Below are positions 1-7,723 of a DNA stretch of 64,000 nucleotides, piece after piece. The translations under genes were made by a program, and so were the position numbers. Origin of the DNA: Chitinophagaceae bacterium (GTDB taxonomy: Bacteria > Bacteroidota > Bacteroidia > Chitinophagales > Chitinophagaceae); contig JADJTY010000003.1 of the NCBI GenBank assembly GCA_016710935.1, positions 558,001-622,000 of the forward strand, in the 5' to 3' direction. Positions within the stretch are counted from its first letter, which is position 1. Each line of letters begins with the position of its first letter. The notes beneath the pieces are model-generated. The model saw only the letters and a program-made list of their open reading frames with translations. It was not told where the DNA came from and made no database searches.

Positions 1-106
1 GTGAAATGATTGGCCCGTCCGCAGGATTCTGTGAACAGATATCGCTGATGTCGCAGACAAGAAAGATATTTTCGGCGTAATTGTCGGAATCTGCGAGCCA
101 TCTTAA
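1..106. other. Left-edge stretch, no gene called
   Basis: This stretch lies downstream of the reverse-strand DUF1801 gene. On the reverse strand the DUF1801 frame stays open after its stop all the way to the window edge and reads like protein (for example LADSDNYAENIF), but it has no start codon. A second reverse frame opens with ATG near position 102. Neither can be judged because the window is cut here. The DNA, with runs such as AATCTGCGAGCC, also resembles the degenerate intergenic repeats common in Bacteroidota. Confidence 0.3.
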
Positions 107-472
107 TTATCCATTCATCAGGTCAACCAGTTCATTAATAATCCTGGTTAATTCTTTTTTCCGGGCTTTAACTTCCTTCATGTTTTCAAAATACATCATG
201 CGCCTGTCTTTGTAATCACCTTCCAGCAATGCAGATTTTATTTTTACAATGGCAGGATGATGAAAGATAAGGTGCACATGCTGTTTTGCCTTTACATGAA
301 TGGTGGCCAGGTCATCAAGATAAAAAAAACTGGGCGCATTCCATTTTATCCTTTCGCAAATTTTACGGTTAGCTTTAATGATAGCCCTTATGGCTTCTAT
401 TTCTGCCTTAAGCGGATGCTCAAGCTGTTCCAGGAAAGCATCTACTTCTGCTGTTTTATTTTCGGTATTCAT
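107..472 (-). CDS. DUF1801 domain-containing protein (YdhG/YdeI-like)
   Basis: A 121-residue cytoplasmic protein with no signal peptide or membrane segment. The central motif KWNAPSFFY (about residues 44-52) followed by a beta-rich stretch containing HVHLIFHH is typical of the small DUF1801 fold. The ATG at 470-472 is well placed. The family has no firmly assigned reaction, so none is claimed. The gene follows the YHS-domain gene on the same strand after a 66-base gap, so the two may share a transcript. Confidence 0.82.
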   Translation of the reverse strand: MNTENKTAEVDAFLEQLEHPLKAEIEAIRAIIKANRKICERIKWNAPSFFYLDDLATIHVKAKQHVHLIFHHPAIVKIKSALLEGDYKDRRMMYFENMKEVKARKKELTRIINELVDLMNG

Positions 473-538
473 CTATTATAAATTACTGCCGGCGCATTTT
501 TAAATGCTGCTGCAAAATTTATAGTAAATTAACATTTT

Positions 539-1003
539 TTATTTAAACAACTTGGGCCAGTTTAAATCTGCATTCTTTTTTAGGTTGGGTTCGTTCTTAT
601 TCCAGTCTTTTAACGTGTTGGTAAAATACCTGTTGTAAAAAAGATAAAGCTTGCCATTCAGTATTTTAAAGGTTTCTGGGTCTACACTAACCTTTTCTCC
701 ACTATGCCCCATAGCATAAGCACACCAGCCACCGTATTCGGGTTCGTACTTAAAAGGTGCAGCTTTAAAAGCCTCTTTATTTTCTACCGAAGAAAAATAA
801 TACAAAACACCCTGGTTCAAAACCGCCAATTCTTTTTTGCCCTTAACTGCTTTGTTTTGCGTAAAATAGGCAACCGGATCATAACCTTCTATGGCTAAAC
901 TGTTTTCAAGGTTAAAATGTTTTTTACGCAGTGCCCCTGCATCCTGGGCAACCACTGAGAAACTGAAAATGCAAAAGGCCAATAAGCATGATATAACTTT
1001 CAT
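539..1003 (-). CDS. Secreted YHS domain-containing protein
   Basis: A 154-residue protein with an N-terminal signal peptide (hydrophobic stretch ending in VVAQ near residue 19). The YHS core starts at about residue 38 with GYDPVAYF and continues through a YYFSS strand and YGGWCAYAM. YHS domains are small, often metal-linked modules, and in this secreted form they are common in Bacteroidota. The C-terminal part (KILNGKLYLFYN, then NWPKLFK) matches the usual extent of this family. It probably acts in the periplasm; the ligand cannot be read from the sequence. Confidence 0.85.
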   Translation of the reverse strand: MKVISCLLAFCIFSFSVVAQDAGALRKKHFNLENSLAIEGYDPVAYFTQNKAVKGKKELAVLNQGVLYYFSSVENKEAFKAAPFKYEPEYGGWCAYAMGHSGEKVSVDPETFKILNGKLYLFYNRYFTNTLKDWNKNEPNLKKNADLNWPKLFK

Positions 1004-1237
1004 TTGTTTGGTATTTAAGTATGCAAACGTATTCCAAAATGTGGTTTAATGCTGTCGGGTGTATGACATTGAAAAAACTTTACAATTTCTTAACGGCCGG
1101 GATTAACCCGGATAAAAGTTTCAACGTATATTTTGCGTTAAAGTTTATACAAATCAGGCAAATTGGAGTCGGTATGTCGCATAGCAGACAAAAGCATATA
1201 AACTGTTAGCCTAAAATTGCATTTAAAATGCAACATA

Positions 1238-1624
1238 ATGATTAAAACAATTTTTACCTGGGTTTTGCGGATACTGGCCGCTTTAATCCTGCTGCAGACC
1301 TTATACTTTAAGTTTACAGCCAAACCTGAATCAGTAGAATTATTTACCATATTGGGCATGGAACCATGGGGTAGGATTGGTACCGGTGTAGCTGAATTGA
1401 TCGCTTCTGTTTTAATATTAATACCCCGAACTACCTTATTGGGTGCTTTATTGGGTCTTGGCCTCATGGCTGGCGCAATTTTTTTCCATCTTACAAAATT
1501 GGGCGTTAACTTTGGCGGAGATGCGGTTTTGTTCATATATGCAGTGATTGTATTTGTTTGCTGCCTGGCCTTAATCATCATCCACAGAAAAAACATACCA
1601 CAACTTCTAAAATTTATGTTTTGA
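1238..1624 (+). CDS. DoxX-like integral membrane protein
   Basis: Starting at ATG 1238 the product is 128 residues with about four membrane segments: one at residues 3-22, two closely spaced in the middle (around VAELIASVLILI and GALLGLGLMAGAIFF), and one near the end (FIYAVIVFVCCLALIII). Length and pattern fit DoxX/DoxD-like proteins, whose function is poorly defined. An in-frame TTG lies upstream at 1217 but would add a poor leader (HLKCNI), so the ATG is preferred. Its stop codon overlaps the TTG start of the next gene, so it is the first gene of a tightly packed forward run. Confidence 0.78.
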   Translation: MIKTIFTWVLRILAALILLQTLYFKFTAKPESVELFTILGMEPWGRIGTGVAELIASVLILIPRTTLLGALLGLGLMAGAIFFHLTKLGVNFGGDAVLFIYAVIVFVCCLALIIIHRKNIPQLLKFMF

Positions 1625-2118
1625 CAAGTGTATTTAAAAAGTCGGCAGAAGCTTTAAACAGCCTGGCAGATGCATTGCAGCAATTGCCTGAGCAAAGTAT
1701 ATATACCAATCCATGCGAGGCATTGAGTAATGCAACCATTGGGCAGCATACCCGGCATATTATAGAATTGTATCAATGCCTGCTTGCAGGTTACCCGGAT
1801 GGTAAAATAAATTACGACGACCGTAAGCGTAACCCGCTTTACGAAAACGATATACCTGCGGCCGTAGAAGTTATTAAAGAAATTCAGAAAAACCTGGAAC
1901 AGCCTGATAAGGAAGTAAATATCTTCTGCGGAACAAATGATAATTCGGTTTGTATTGAGTCCAATTACTACAGGGAGGTTTTGTATAACCTGGAGCATTG
2001 CATACATCACCAGGCATTAATTAAAGTGGCCCTGCTTTCAATCAAAAATATCCATATAGCCGAAGGCTTTGGCGTGGCTCCTTCAACCTTACAATACCGA
2101 CAGGAATGTGCACAGTAA
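1621..2118 (+). CDS. DinB-like four-helix protein
   Basis: The product is 165 residues if it starts at the TTG at 1621, which overlaps the preceding TGA stop. The helical layout and the histidines in QHTRHIIELY and EHCIHHQALI match the metal-binding helices of the DinB/YfiT superfamily. The enzymatic role is unknown; relatives include thiol-S-transferase-like and damage-inducible proteins. The reading frame stays open further upstream into the DoxX gene, but that extension is an out-of-frame shadow. The 3' end overlaps the next start by 13 bases, indicating coupled translation. Confidence 0.72.
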   Translation: MTSVFKKSAEALNSLADALQQLPEQSIYTNPCEALSNATIGQHTRHIIELYQCLLAGYPDGKINYDDRKRNPLYENDIPAAVEVIKEIQKNLEQPDKEVNIFCGTNDNSVCIESNYYREVLYNLEHCIHHQALIKVALLSIKNIHIAEGFGVAPSTLQYRQECAQ

Positions 2119-2831
2119 GTTTTGTACGGGTAAATGATACCGTTATCATTACTTCAAACCGGGATGAACATGTACAACGTGAAAATGCAGGTGCGCCTGA
2201 ATTTCACCAGTTACAAAATAAAAAGATAATCTTTCCTAAAGATGCCAGGGCAGGCGGAACCTGGTTCGCCGCAGGTAATAACGGGATTGTTGCTGTATTG
2301 CTGAACGGCGCTTTCATAAAACATACTCCTCAACCACCTTACCGCAAAAGCAGGGGTTTAATACTGTTGGAGATCATTGAAGCTGAAGAACCACTGTCAT
2401 TTTTCAAAACACTCAACCTGTATAATATAGAGCCTTTTACAATTGTTCTTTATCAACCCGCATATTTACACGAGTTAAGATGGGATGGAAATGATAAACA
2501 TGAAAAAGCATTGGATATTACCGGCAATTATATCTGGTCGTCAGCTACTTTGTATACTGATGAAGTGATTGAACACCGGGAAGATCTGTTCGGCCGTTTC
2601 ATTCATACTGCTGCCGGTATTACAGCAGAAACGGTTCATGATTTTCATGGCAGCAATAATGGCGATGCTGAAAATGGTTTTGTGATAAGCCGGCAAACCG
2701 GTATGAAAACATTCAGCATTACACAGGCGGTTGTACAAAACAACGCGGTTAACTTTTCACATGCAGACCTGTTACAACAAAAACGCTATACAGAAACGAT
2801 GGATATGAATCACGCTGCAATAAAAATATAA
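2106..2831 (+). CDS. NRDE family protein (TANGO2-like)
   Basis: A 241-residue protein that opens with MCTVSF and carries the diagnostic TSNRDE motif at about residues 16-21, followed by the conserved GGTWFA segment. This is the NRDE/TANGO2 family, an Ntn-hydrolase-like fold in which Cys2 is the candidate N-terminal nucleophile. The substrate is unknown. No signal peptide is present, so it is probably cytoplasmic. The start lies inside the end of the DinB-like gene, and the stop directly abuts the GTG start of the ATP-grasp gene, so the three appear co-translated. Confidence 0.85.
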   Translation: MCTVSFVRVNDTVIITSNRDEHVQRENAGAPEFHQLQNKKIIFPKDARAGGTWFAAGNNGIVAVLLNGAFIKHTPQPPYRKSRGLILLEIIEAEEPLSFFKTLNLYNIEPFTIVLYQPAYLHELRWDGNDKHEKALDITGNYIWSSATLYTDEVIEHREDLFGRFIHTAAGITAETVHDFHGSNNGDAENGFVISRQTGMKTFSITQAVVQNNAVNFSHADLLQQKRYTETMDMNHAAIKI

Positions 2832-3875
2832 GTGAAGAAATTCAAACTCTTTATTCATAAGCTAACACACTGGGAGTACTGGTCTTTTGATGTAGTGTAT
2901 ATTCCTATGTACTTTGTGTGGTTTTATTATGCGGCAAAAGCAAGGTCTTTTTTCTTTTTTAATGCAGCCAATCCACTCATCAAAAATGCAGGTTTTTTGA
3001 TGGAGTCTAAAAAAGAGATCTATGATATTATTCCGGATCAATACATTCCTAAAACATTATTCTTTAAAGATGGTACGGATGCTGCAGAAATATTACAGGC
3101 TGTTGCAAGTTCGGGCATATCATTTCCCTGCATAGCCAAGCCTGATATGGGCGGAAAGGGCAGGGGCGTTCAAAAAATTTATGCATTGGAAGAGATTGTA
3201 ACCTATGCAGAAAAAATAAAAATGGATTTTTTGGTGCAGGAATTTATTCCTTATCCCGAAGAAGTGGGCATATTTTATTGCCGCATGCCCGATAAGCCGG
3301 ATGGCTTCATCAGCGGAATTGTGGCCAAAGAATTTTTGATTGTAAAAGGAGATGGCGAATCAACCTTAACACAGCTTGTTGAACAAGACCCACGTTATCA
3401 TTTTCAACTGGGGGCTTTACAAAAGATATATGGCGAAGGGTTGAGCACCATTTTAGAAAAGGATGAATTGAAAAATCTGGTGCCTTACGGAAACCATGCC
3501 CGCGGTGCAAAATTTATTGATGTAAGCCATTGGGCAGATGAAATTTTTACAAAGAATTTTGACCATGTTTGTAAACAGATACCCGAATTTTATTTTGGCA
3601 GGCTGGATGTGATGTACAGTAATTTTGAAGACCTTAAAGCAGGTAAAAATTTTTCCATTGTAGAGTTGAATGGTGCCGGCAGCGAACCCACACATATTTA
3701 CGACCCATCCCATTCATTATTTTTTGCCTGGAAAGAAATTGCCCGGCACTTTAAATTGCTTTGTACTATCAGCATAATTAACAACAAAAGAGGTTATAGG
3801 TATTTAACGGTTAAAGAGGGTATGCAGATGTTTAAAGAAAACAGGGCTGTTATGAAAAACCTGGATCAATTTTAA
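2832..3875 (+). CDS. ATP-grasp domain protein, D-Ala-D-Ala ligase-like
   Basis: A 347-residue protein that begins with GTG immediately after the preceding TAA. After an aromatic, partly hydrophobic N-terminus (about residues 15-45) comes an ATP-grasp fold: a lysine strand and glycine loop (IAKPDMGGKGRGV), a second ATP-binding strand (DFLVQEFI), and an acidic Mg-binding end (VELNGAGSEPTHIYD). It should form an amide or similar bond using ATP. The substrate is not evident, and it is not the cell-wall Ddl because the usual Ddl motifs are absent. It is probably in one operon with the NRDE gene. Confidence 0.78.
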   Translation: MKKFKLFIHKLTHWEYWSFDVVYIPMYFVWFYYAAKARSFFFFNAANPLIKNAGFLMESKKEIYDIIPDQYIPKTLFFKDGTDAAEILQAVASSGISFPCIAKPDMGGKGRGVQKIYALEEIVTYAEKIKMDFLVQEFIPYPEEVGIFYCRMPDKPDGFISGIVAKEFLIVKGDGESTLTQLVEQDPRYHFQLGALQKIYGEGLSTILEKDELKNLVPYGNHARGAKFIDVSHWADEIFTKNFDHVCKQIPEFYFGRLDVMYSNFEDLKAGKNFSIVELNGAGSEPTHIYDPSHSLFFAWKEIARHFKLLCTISIINNKRGYRYLTVKEGMQMFKENRAVMKNLDQF

Positions 3876-3889
3876 TTAAGCCAACCGGT

Positions 3890-4756
3890 ATGAACAAAAA
3901 AATAAAAAGCAGGTTGAAGTGGAGCCTGCTTATCTTTTTATTTTGCTGGATCGTGATGGCACAAAGCTGTATGAAATTCCGAATCAACGACAGTAAGGCA
4001 AAAGAACAGTTTGCCCAAAAAGGTGTGCAGGCAAGTTTTAATTATACCGAAGCTGATGAAAAGGGGGTGCATTATGTAAAGACCGGTGCCGATACTTTAC
4101 CTACATTATTTTTTGTACACGGCTCGCCGGGCAGTTGGGATGCTTTTAAGATATACCTGATGGACACAACCCTGCTGCGGCATTTCAGGATGATTTCAGT
4201 TGACAGACCCGGCTTTGGTTACAGCAGCTTTGGTACGGCTTTTAATCTGGAAGAACAATCTTTACGCATCAACCAGGTAATTCAAAAAGAAAACAATCAA
4301 AAGCCGGTACACCTGGTTGGGCACAGTATTGGCGGACCGGTAATTGTGCACCTGGCCCAAAATCATCCGGAGGAATTTGCATCACTCACCATACTGGCAG
4401 GTTCTATCTCTCCTTATGAAGAACCAAAGGAGTACTGGCGCTATCTTTTTATGTACACTCCTTTAAAAGTACTGATGCCCGGGGCTTTTAAACCATCCAA
4501 TGATGAGATCATTTATTTTAAGAAAGATCTTTACCATACTGATACGATGTATGCAGCATTAACAATGCCGGTTACTTTTATTCATGGCGATGCTGATAAA
4601 TTTGTTACCGTTAAAAATGTGGAGTATGGAAAAAAGAAGCTGGCCAATAATCCCAATGTAAAGGTCATCATCATTCCGGGGTCTGGCCATTTTATTCCCT
4701 GGGAGGATTTTGGGTTAATAAAAACACACATGCTTACATTGAGTTCGGAAAAATAA
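3890..4756 (+). CDS. Alpha/beta hydrolase, membrane-anchored or lipoprotein
   Basis: A 288-residue alpha/beta-hydrolase. The oxyanion loop is in VHGSPGSW, the nucleophile Ser in GHSIGGP, the acid in HGDADKFV and the His in GSGHFIPW, so the catalytic triad looks complete. The N-terminus has a basic region and hydrophobic stretch ending in MAQSC; Cys27 could be a lipobox cysteine, although AQSC is a weak match, so a simple membrane anchor is the alternative. It is the last gene of the forward run beginning at 1238, 14 bases after the ATP-grasp gene. The substrate is unknown. Confidence 0.83.
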   Translation: MNKKIKSRLKWSLLIFLFCWIVMAQSCMKFRINDSKAKEQFAQKGVQASFNYTEADEKGVHYVKTGADTLPTLFFVHGSPGSWDAFKIYLMDTTLLRHFRMISVDRPGFGYSSFGTAFNLEEQSLRINQVIQKENNQKPVHLVGHSIGGPVIVHLAQNHPEEFASLTILAGSISPYEEPKEYWRYLFMYTPLKVLMPGAFKPSNDEIIYFKKDLYHTDTMYAALTMPVTFIHGDADKFVTVKNVEYGKKKLANNPNVKVIIIPGSGHFIPWEDFGLIKTHMLTLSSEK

Positions 4757-4786
4757 TTTAAAGGTTATCATCAGAACTACATAAAC

Positions 4787-5494
4787 TCAACCTTCGCCAA
4801 TTTTTTTCAAACCCGCAACATCATTAATCAAAATCTCTTTTTTTGTAACCGTAATGATATTTTCTTTTTCAAACTGATTTAATGTGGTAGTTACAGTTTG
4901 CCTGGATGAACCGATGAGTTTGGCAATATCATCATGCGTTAAAAACTTATCAATTGCAGCAGTATTATTAACCACCCCATTTTTATCATTTGCCAGTTGC
5001 AGCAGCAATTGTGCCAGCCTGCTTTTTACATCTTTGTTTAAAATGTTTAACAGGCGGTTCTCCACCTTTCGCAGTTTATTACCCAGGTGAAAACTAAAGG
5101 CGATGGCCATTTCGGGCTTGCGTTGAAGGATACGGATAAAATCTTCCATGGTGAATGCACATAGACTTACATCGCTTTTATAAGCCTGTGCAAATTCATC
5201 CTGGTCGTTGTTTTTTTCTAAAGTAAGCTGCCCGAAAACTTCGCCTTTCTGAATGATCTCCTTGATCACTTCATTGCCGGATTCATCAATATAGCCGAGT
5301 TTAATAAAACCATCTTTGGCAAAATAAAGTTTGTTGCGGTTCTGGTGTGGAAAGTAAATGTATGCTCCGCTGGCTGCTTCTACATAATTATGCACCAGCG
5401 CAAGCTCTTCATATTCTTCTTCGGTAATGTGCTGAAAAATATCAAACCCTCTTAAGAGCAGTAAAGTTGAATCGCAGAAGTTTGAATCGCTCAC
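4787..5494 (-). CDS. Crp/Fnr family transcriptional regulator
   Basis: A 235-residue regulator with an N-terminal cyclic-nucleotide-binding-type beta barrel (about residues 20-130, including KEIIQKGEVFGQ), a dimerisation helix, and a C-terminal winged helix-turn-helix (HDDIAKLIGSSRQTVTTTL, about residues 177-195). There is no Fnr-type N-terminal cysteine cluster, so an oxygen-sensing Fe-S role is unlikely. The effector cannot be told from the sequence. It starts five bases after the msrB stop on the same strand, so it is probably the second gene of an msrB operon. Confidence 0.87.
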   Translation of the reverse strand: MSDSNFCDSTLLLLRGFDIFQHITEEEYEELALVHNYVEAASGAYIYFPHQNRNKLYFAKDGFIKLGYIDESGNEVIKEIIQKGEVFGQLTLEKNNDQDEFAQAYKSDVSLCAFTMEDFIRILQRKPEMAIAFSFHLGNKLRKVENRLLNILNKDVKSRLAQLLLQLANDKNGVVNNTAAIDKFLTHDDIAKLIGSSRQTVTTTLNQFEKENIITVTKKEILINDVAGLKKIGEG

Positions 5495-5499
5495 GGTAT

Positions 5500-5958
5500 T
5501 TATTTTTTTTCAAAAATAAGGGAAGCTGAGTTCATACAATACCGCAGGCCGGTTGGTTTGGGTCCGTCGTCAAATACATGGCCTAAATGTGCACCGCAAC
5601 GACTGCAATTTACTTCGGTTCTTTCCATGCCATAGCTGTTATCGGTAATTTCTTCCACATTTGCCTTTTTAATGGCCTGCCAAAAGCTGGGCCACCCGGT
5701 GCCGCTCTCAAATTTTGTGGCAGAGCTGAAAAGCTCCTGGCTGCAGCATACACATTTGTAAATACCTTTTTGATGGTTATCCCAATAAGCGCCGCTGTAA
5801 GCCCGTTCTGTTCCTTTTTGGCGGGTTACCTGGAATTGCAGTGCTGTTAATTGTTTACGCCATTCGGCATCGGATTTTATAACTGTATACTTTTTTGTTT
5901 GCGCCGGTGCAGCAAAGAAGAAGCTCATTAAAAGGGCGAATGTACTGATGTATTTCAT
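5500..5958 (-). CDS. msrB: Peptide-methionine (R)-S-oxide reductase MsrB, exported
   Basis: MsrB reduces the R form of methionine sulfoxide in proteins. Two zinc CxxC pairs (CVCCSQ and CSRCGAHLGHVF) and the catalytic Cys in RYCMNSASL are all present, as is the GWPSF motif. Starting at ATG 5958 gives 152 residues with a clear signal peptide (FFFAAPAQ), so repair takes place outside the cytoplasm; an in-frame ATG nine codons upstream would spoil the signal. It is followed five bases later by a Crp-type regulator, which suggests an oxidative-stress unit. Confidence 0.92.
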   Translation of the reverse strand: MKYISTFALLMSFFFAAPAQTKKYTVIKSDAEWRKQLTALQFQVTRQKGTERAYSGAYWDNHQKGIYKCVCCSQELFSSATKFESGTGWPSFWQAIKKANVEEITDNSYGMERTEVNCSRCGAHLGHVFDDGPKPTGLRYCMNSASLIFEKK

Positions 5959-6051
5959 AATTGCCTGTTTGTGTAAATTACGCATTTTGAAGCTTTTTAG
6001 ATTTTAAAGCCCGATTTGTTTAACAAATATTTTCATGAATGGTTTAAGCAT

Positions 6052-6059
6052 TAATTTTG
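6052..6059 (+). promoter_or_regulatory. Possible -7 box for the 6077 gene
   Basis: TAATTTTG matches the Bacteroidota -7 element TAnnTTTG and lies 17 bases before the ATG of the 53-residue membrane protein. No good -33 TTTG is seen at the right distance, so the support is partial. Confidence 0.4.
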
Positions 6060-6076
6060 CACCATAATTCAATTAC

Positions 6077-6238
6077 ATGAGTGTATTTAACCAGATCGCC
6101 CAATATTTATACCTGAAGAAAAAAGACCCCAATACCCCTAAATCGAAATGGGTAGGTTATATGCATGGTATCAACAGGCTGTCTATATTGTTGTTCCTGC
6201 TGGCCATGATCATCCTGGCCATTAAATTATTGCGGTAG
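6077..6238 (+). CDS. Small membrane protein, DUF6728-like
   Basis: A 53-residue protein: a basic, aromatic N-terminus (IAQYLYLKKKDP), a conserved-looking segment (WVGYMHGINRLS), then one C-terminal membrane helix (about residues 36-52). It closely resembles the short single-pass proteins labelled DUF6728 in Bacteroidota, named from memory. ATG 6077 is preceded by a plausible -7 box. The gene is convergent with lpxB and their ends overlap by 12 bases. The function is unknown; the amphipathic basic head suggests it sits on the inner face of the membrane. Confidence 0.72.
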   Translation: MSVFNQIAQYLYLKKKDPNTPKSKWVGYMHGINRLSILLFLLAMIILAIKLLR

Positions 6239-7381
6239 TTTAGTAAGAAAGGCGTAAATACTATCAGCAGCGTTTGCAGAAGCATGGCCGCCTTTGCTTA
6301 ACAGGGCTTTAAGCGCTGCGTAGTCTGCTTTTAGTTGCTGTTGTTTTATTTCATCAGTCAACAGCAGGTCCAGTTCACGTTTCAGGTTTTCAACGGTCAA
6401 TTCATCCTGTATCAATTCCTTCACCACTTCTTTATCCATGATGAGGTTTACCAGGCCGATGAATTTTATTTTTATCAGGCGTTTGGCGATCTGGTAACTA
6501 AAGGCACTGCCTTTGTAGCAGATCACTTCCGGTACCGCAAATAAGGCTGTTTCCAGGGTAGCAGTACCGCTGGTAACCAATGCAGCTTTTGATTGTACCA
6601 GCAATTCATATGTTTTATTTACAACCGAAAAAACATTTTTATAAGGTGCTAAAAGCCCGGCATAAAAGCTTTCATCAAGTCCCGGTGCTTTAGCAACCAC
6701 AAATTGATAGTTGGGAAAATGTTTTGCTACTTCCAGCATGATCGGGAGTTTTTTTAATATCTCTTGCTGGCGGCTGCCGGGGAGGAGGGCTATAATATTT
6801 TCTGATGCTTGATTCCGGATACCGGATACTGGGTTCTGGATACTGGATACTGGATTCTTGTTACTTGATAACTGGAATTCATCAACTACTTCCACCAGCG
6901 GATGCCCCACATATTCCACTTCGTAATTCCATTTTTTATAAAAGTCTTTTTCAAAAGGTAAAATGACGAGCATTTTATCAACGCATTCCCTGATCAGTTT
7001 TACCCGGTTCTCTTTCCAGGCCCACACCTGAGGAGAGATGTAGTAGATCACTTGTATACCCTGTTCTTTCGCCCATTTGGCAATGCGTAAATTAAAGCCG
7101 GGGTAATCGATCAGTATCAAAGTTGTTGGCTGGTATTGCAGAATATCTTCTTTGCAGAATTTTATGTTCTTTAAAATGGTGCCCAGGTTTTTTATCACTT
7201 CTAAAAAACCCATAAAAGCCAGCTCTTTGTAATGCTTTACCAGCGTGGCGCCGGCGGCTTGCATTTTCTCACCGCCCCAGCAGCGGATGTTTGCATCAGC
7301 GTCTTTCTTTTTTAATTCTTTGATGAGGTTACTGCCGTGTAAATCGCCACTTGCTTCCCCGGAAATAATGTAATAACGCAT
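6227..7381 (-). CDS. lpxB: Lipid-A-disaccharide synthase
   Basis: LpxB (GT19) condenses UDP-2,3-diacylglucosamine with lipid X to form the lipid A disaccharide at the inner membrane. The 384-residue protein has the family hallmarks: GEASGDLHG at the N-terminus, PQVWAWKENR, the LLPGSRQQEI loop and VTSGTATLETA. An insertion at about residues 168-194 (NPVSSIQNPVSGIRNQ) is low in complexity and encoded by short direct DNA repeats, unlike the rest of the gene. It is the last gene of a reverse unit with surE and two membrane-protein genes. Confidence 0.95.
   Translation of the reverse strand: MRYYIISGEASGDLHGSNLIKELKKKDADANIRCWGGEKMQAAGATLVKHYKELAFMGFLEVIKNLGTILKNIKFCKEDILQYQPTTLILIDYPGFNLRIAKWAKEQGIQVIYYISPQVWAWKENRVKLIRECVDKMLVILPFEKDFYKKWNYEVEYVGHPLVEVVDEFQLSSNKNPVSSIQNPVSGIRNQASENIIALLPGSRQQEILKKLPIMLEVAKHFPNYQFVVAKAPGLDESFYAGLLAPYKNVFSVVNKTYELLVQSKAALVTSGTATLETALFAVPEVICYKGSAFSYQIAKRLIKIKFIGLVNLIMDKEVVKELIQDELTVENLKRELDLLLTDEIKQQQLKADYAALKALLSKGGHASANAADSIYAFLTKLPQ
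6800..6870. repeat. Short tandem repeats inside lpxB
   Basis: Units of the type GGATACTGG or GGATTCTGG recur five or six times in about 70 bases. They stay in frame with lpxB and encode the NPVSSIQ / NPVSGIR repeat peptide. They look like a small repeat element that inserted into, or expanded within, the gene without breaking the frame. Confidence 0.75.
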
Positions 7382-7423
7382 GGCTTAAAGTTATTTTTTT
7401 TGTGCGCAGGCAAACAACAAAAA

Positions 7424-7723
7424 TCATGAAAATGTTTTAATACACAACACCAAAAAACCATACGCACAGGTAAGTGCAAAAATGCCTTTGGCAGTTTTAT
7501 CTTTATGGCTGTTTATATAAATGGTAAACAAAACAGCATTCACCAGCAGTGCCAGGCTGAGTGCCACGCTAAAAGTGCGGTGCCCCTGCTCACGCCACAT
7601 GTATTCAAAAGTAGTGGCAAAAGAGAAAGACTGAAATTTAGTCATTTTAAAAATAATAATGCCGAGTATCGGGCCCACAAAACCCAGGATAGCATTTTTT
7701 TCCGTGCGGGTCAATACGCTCAT
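7424..7723 (-). CDS. Small integral membrane protein overlapping surE
   Basis: Starting at ATG 7723 this gives 99 residues with three membrane segments (around ILGFVGPILGIIIF, FSVALSLALLVNAVLFTIYI and GIFALTCAYGFLVLCI). I do not recognise a named family. The first 77 bases overlap the 3' end of surE in another frame, so the two are likely translationally coupled. An in-frame ATG eight codons upstream lies deeper in surE. lpxB follows 42 bases downstream. The overlap coincides with an unusual SurE C-terminus. Confidence 0.65.
   Translation of the reverse strand: MSVLTRTEKNAILGFVGPILGIIIFKMTKFQSFSFATTFEYMWREQGHRTFSVALSLALLVNAVLFTIYINSHKDKTAKGIFALTCAYGFLVLCIKTFS

Noticed and set aside
1..102. 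Reverse-strand ORF starting with ATG near 102
   Set aside because: It is Arg-rich with an unlikely composition and is cut by the window edge; a competing frame reads more like protein, and neither can be verified.
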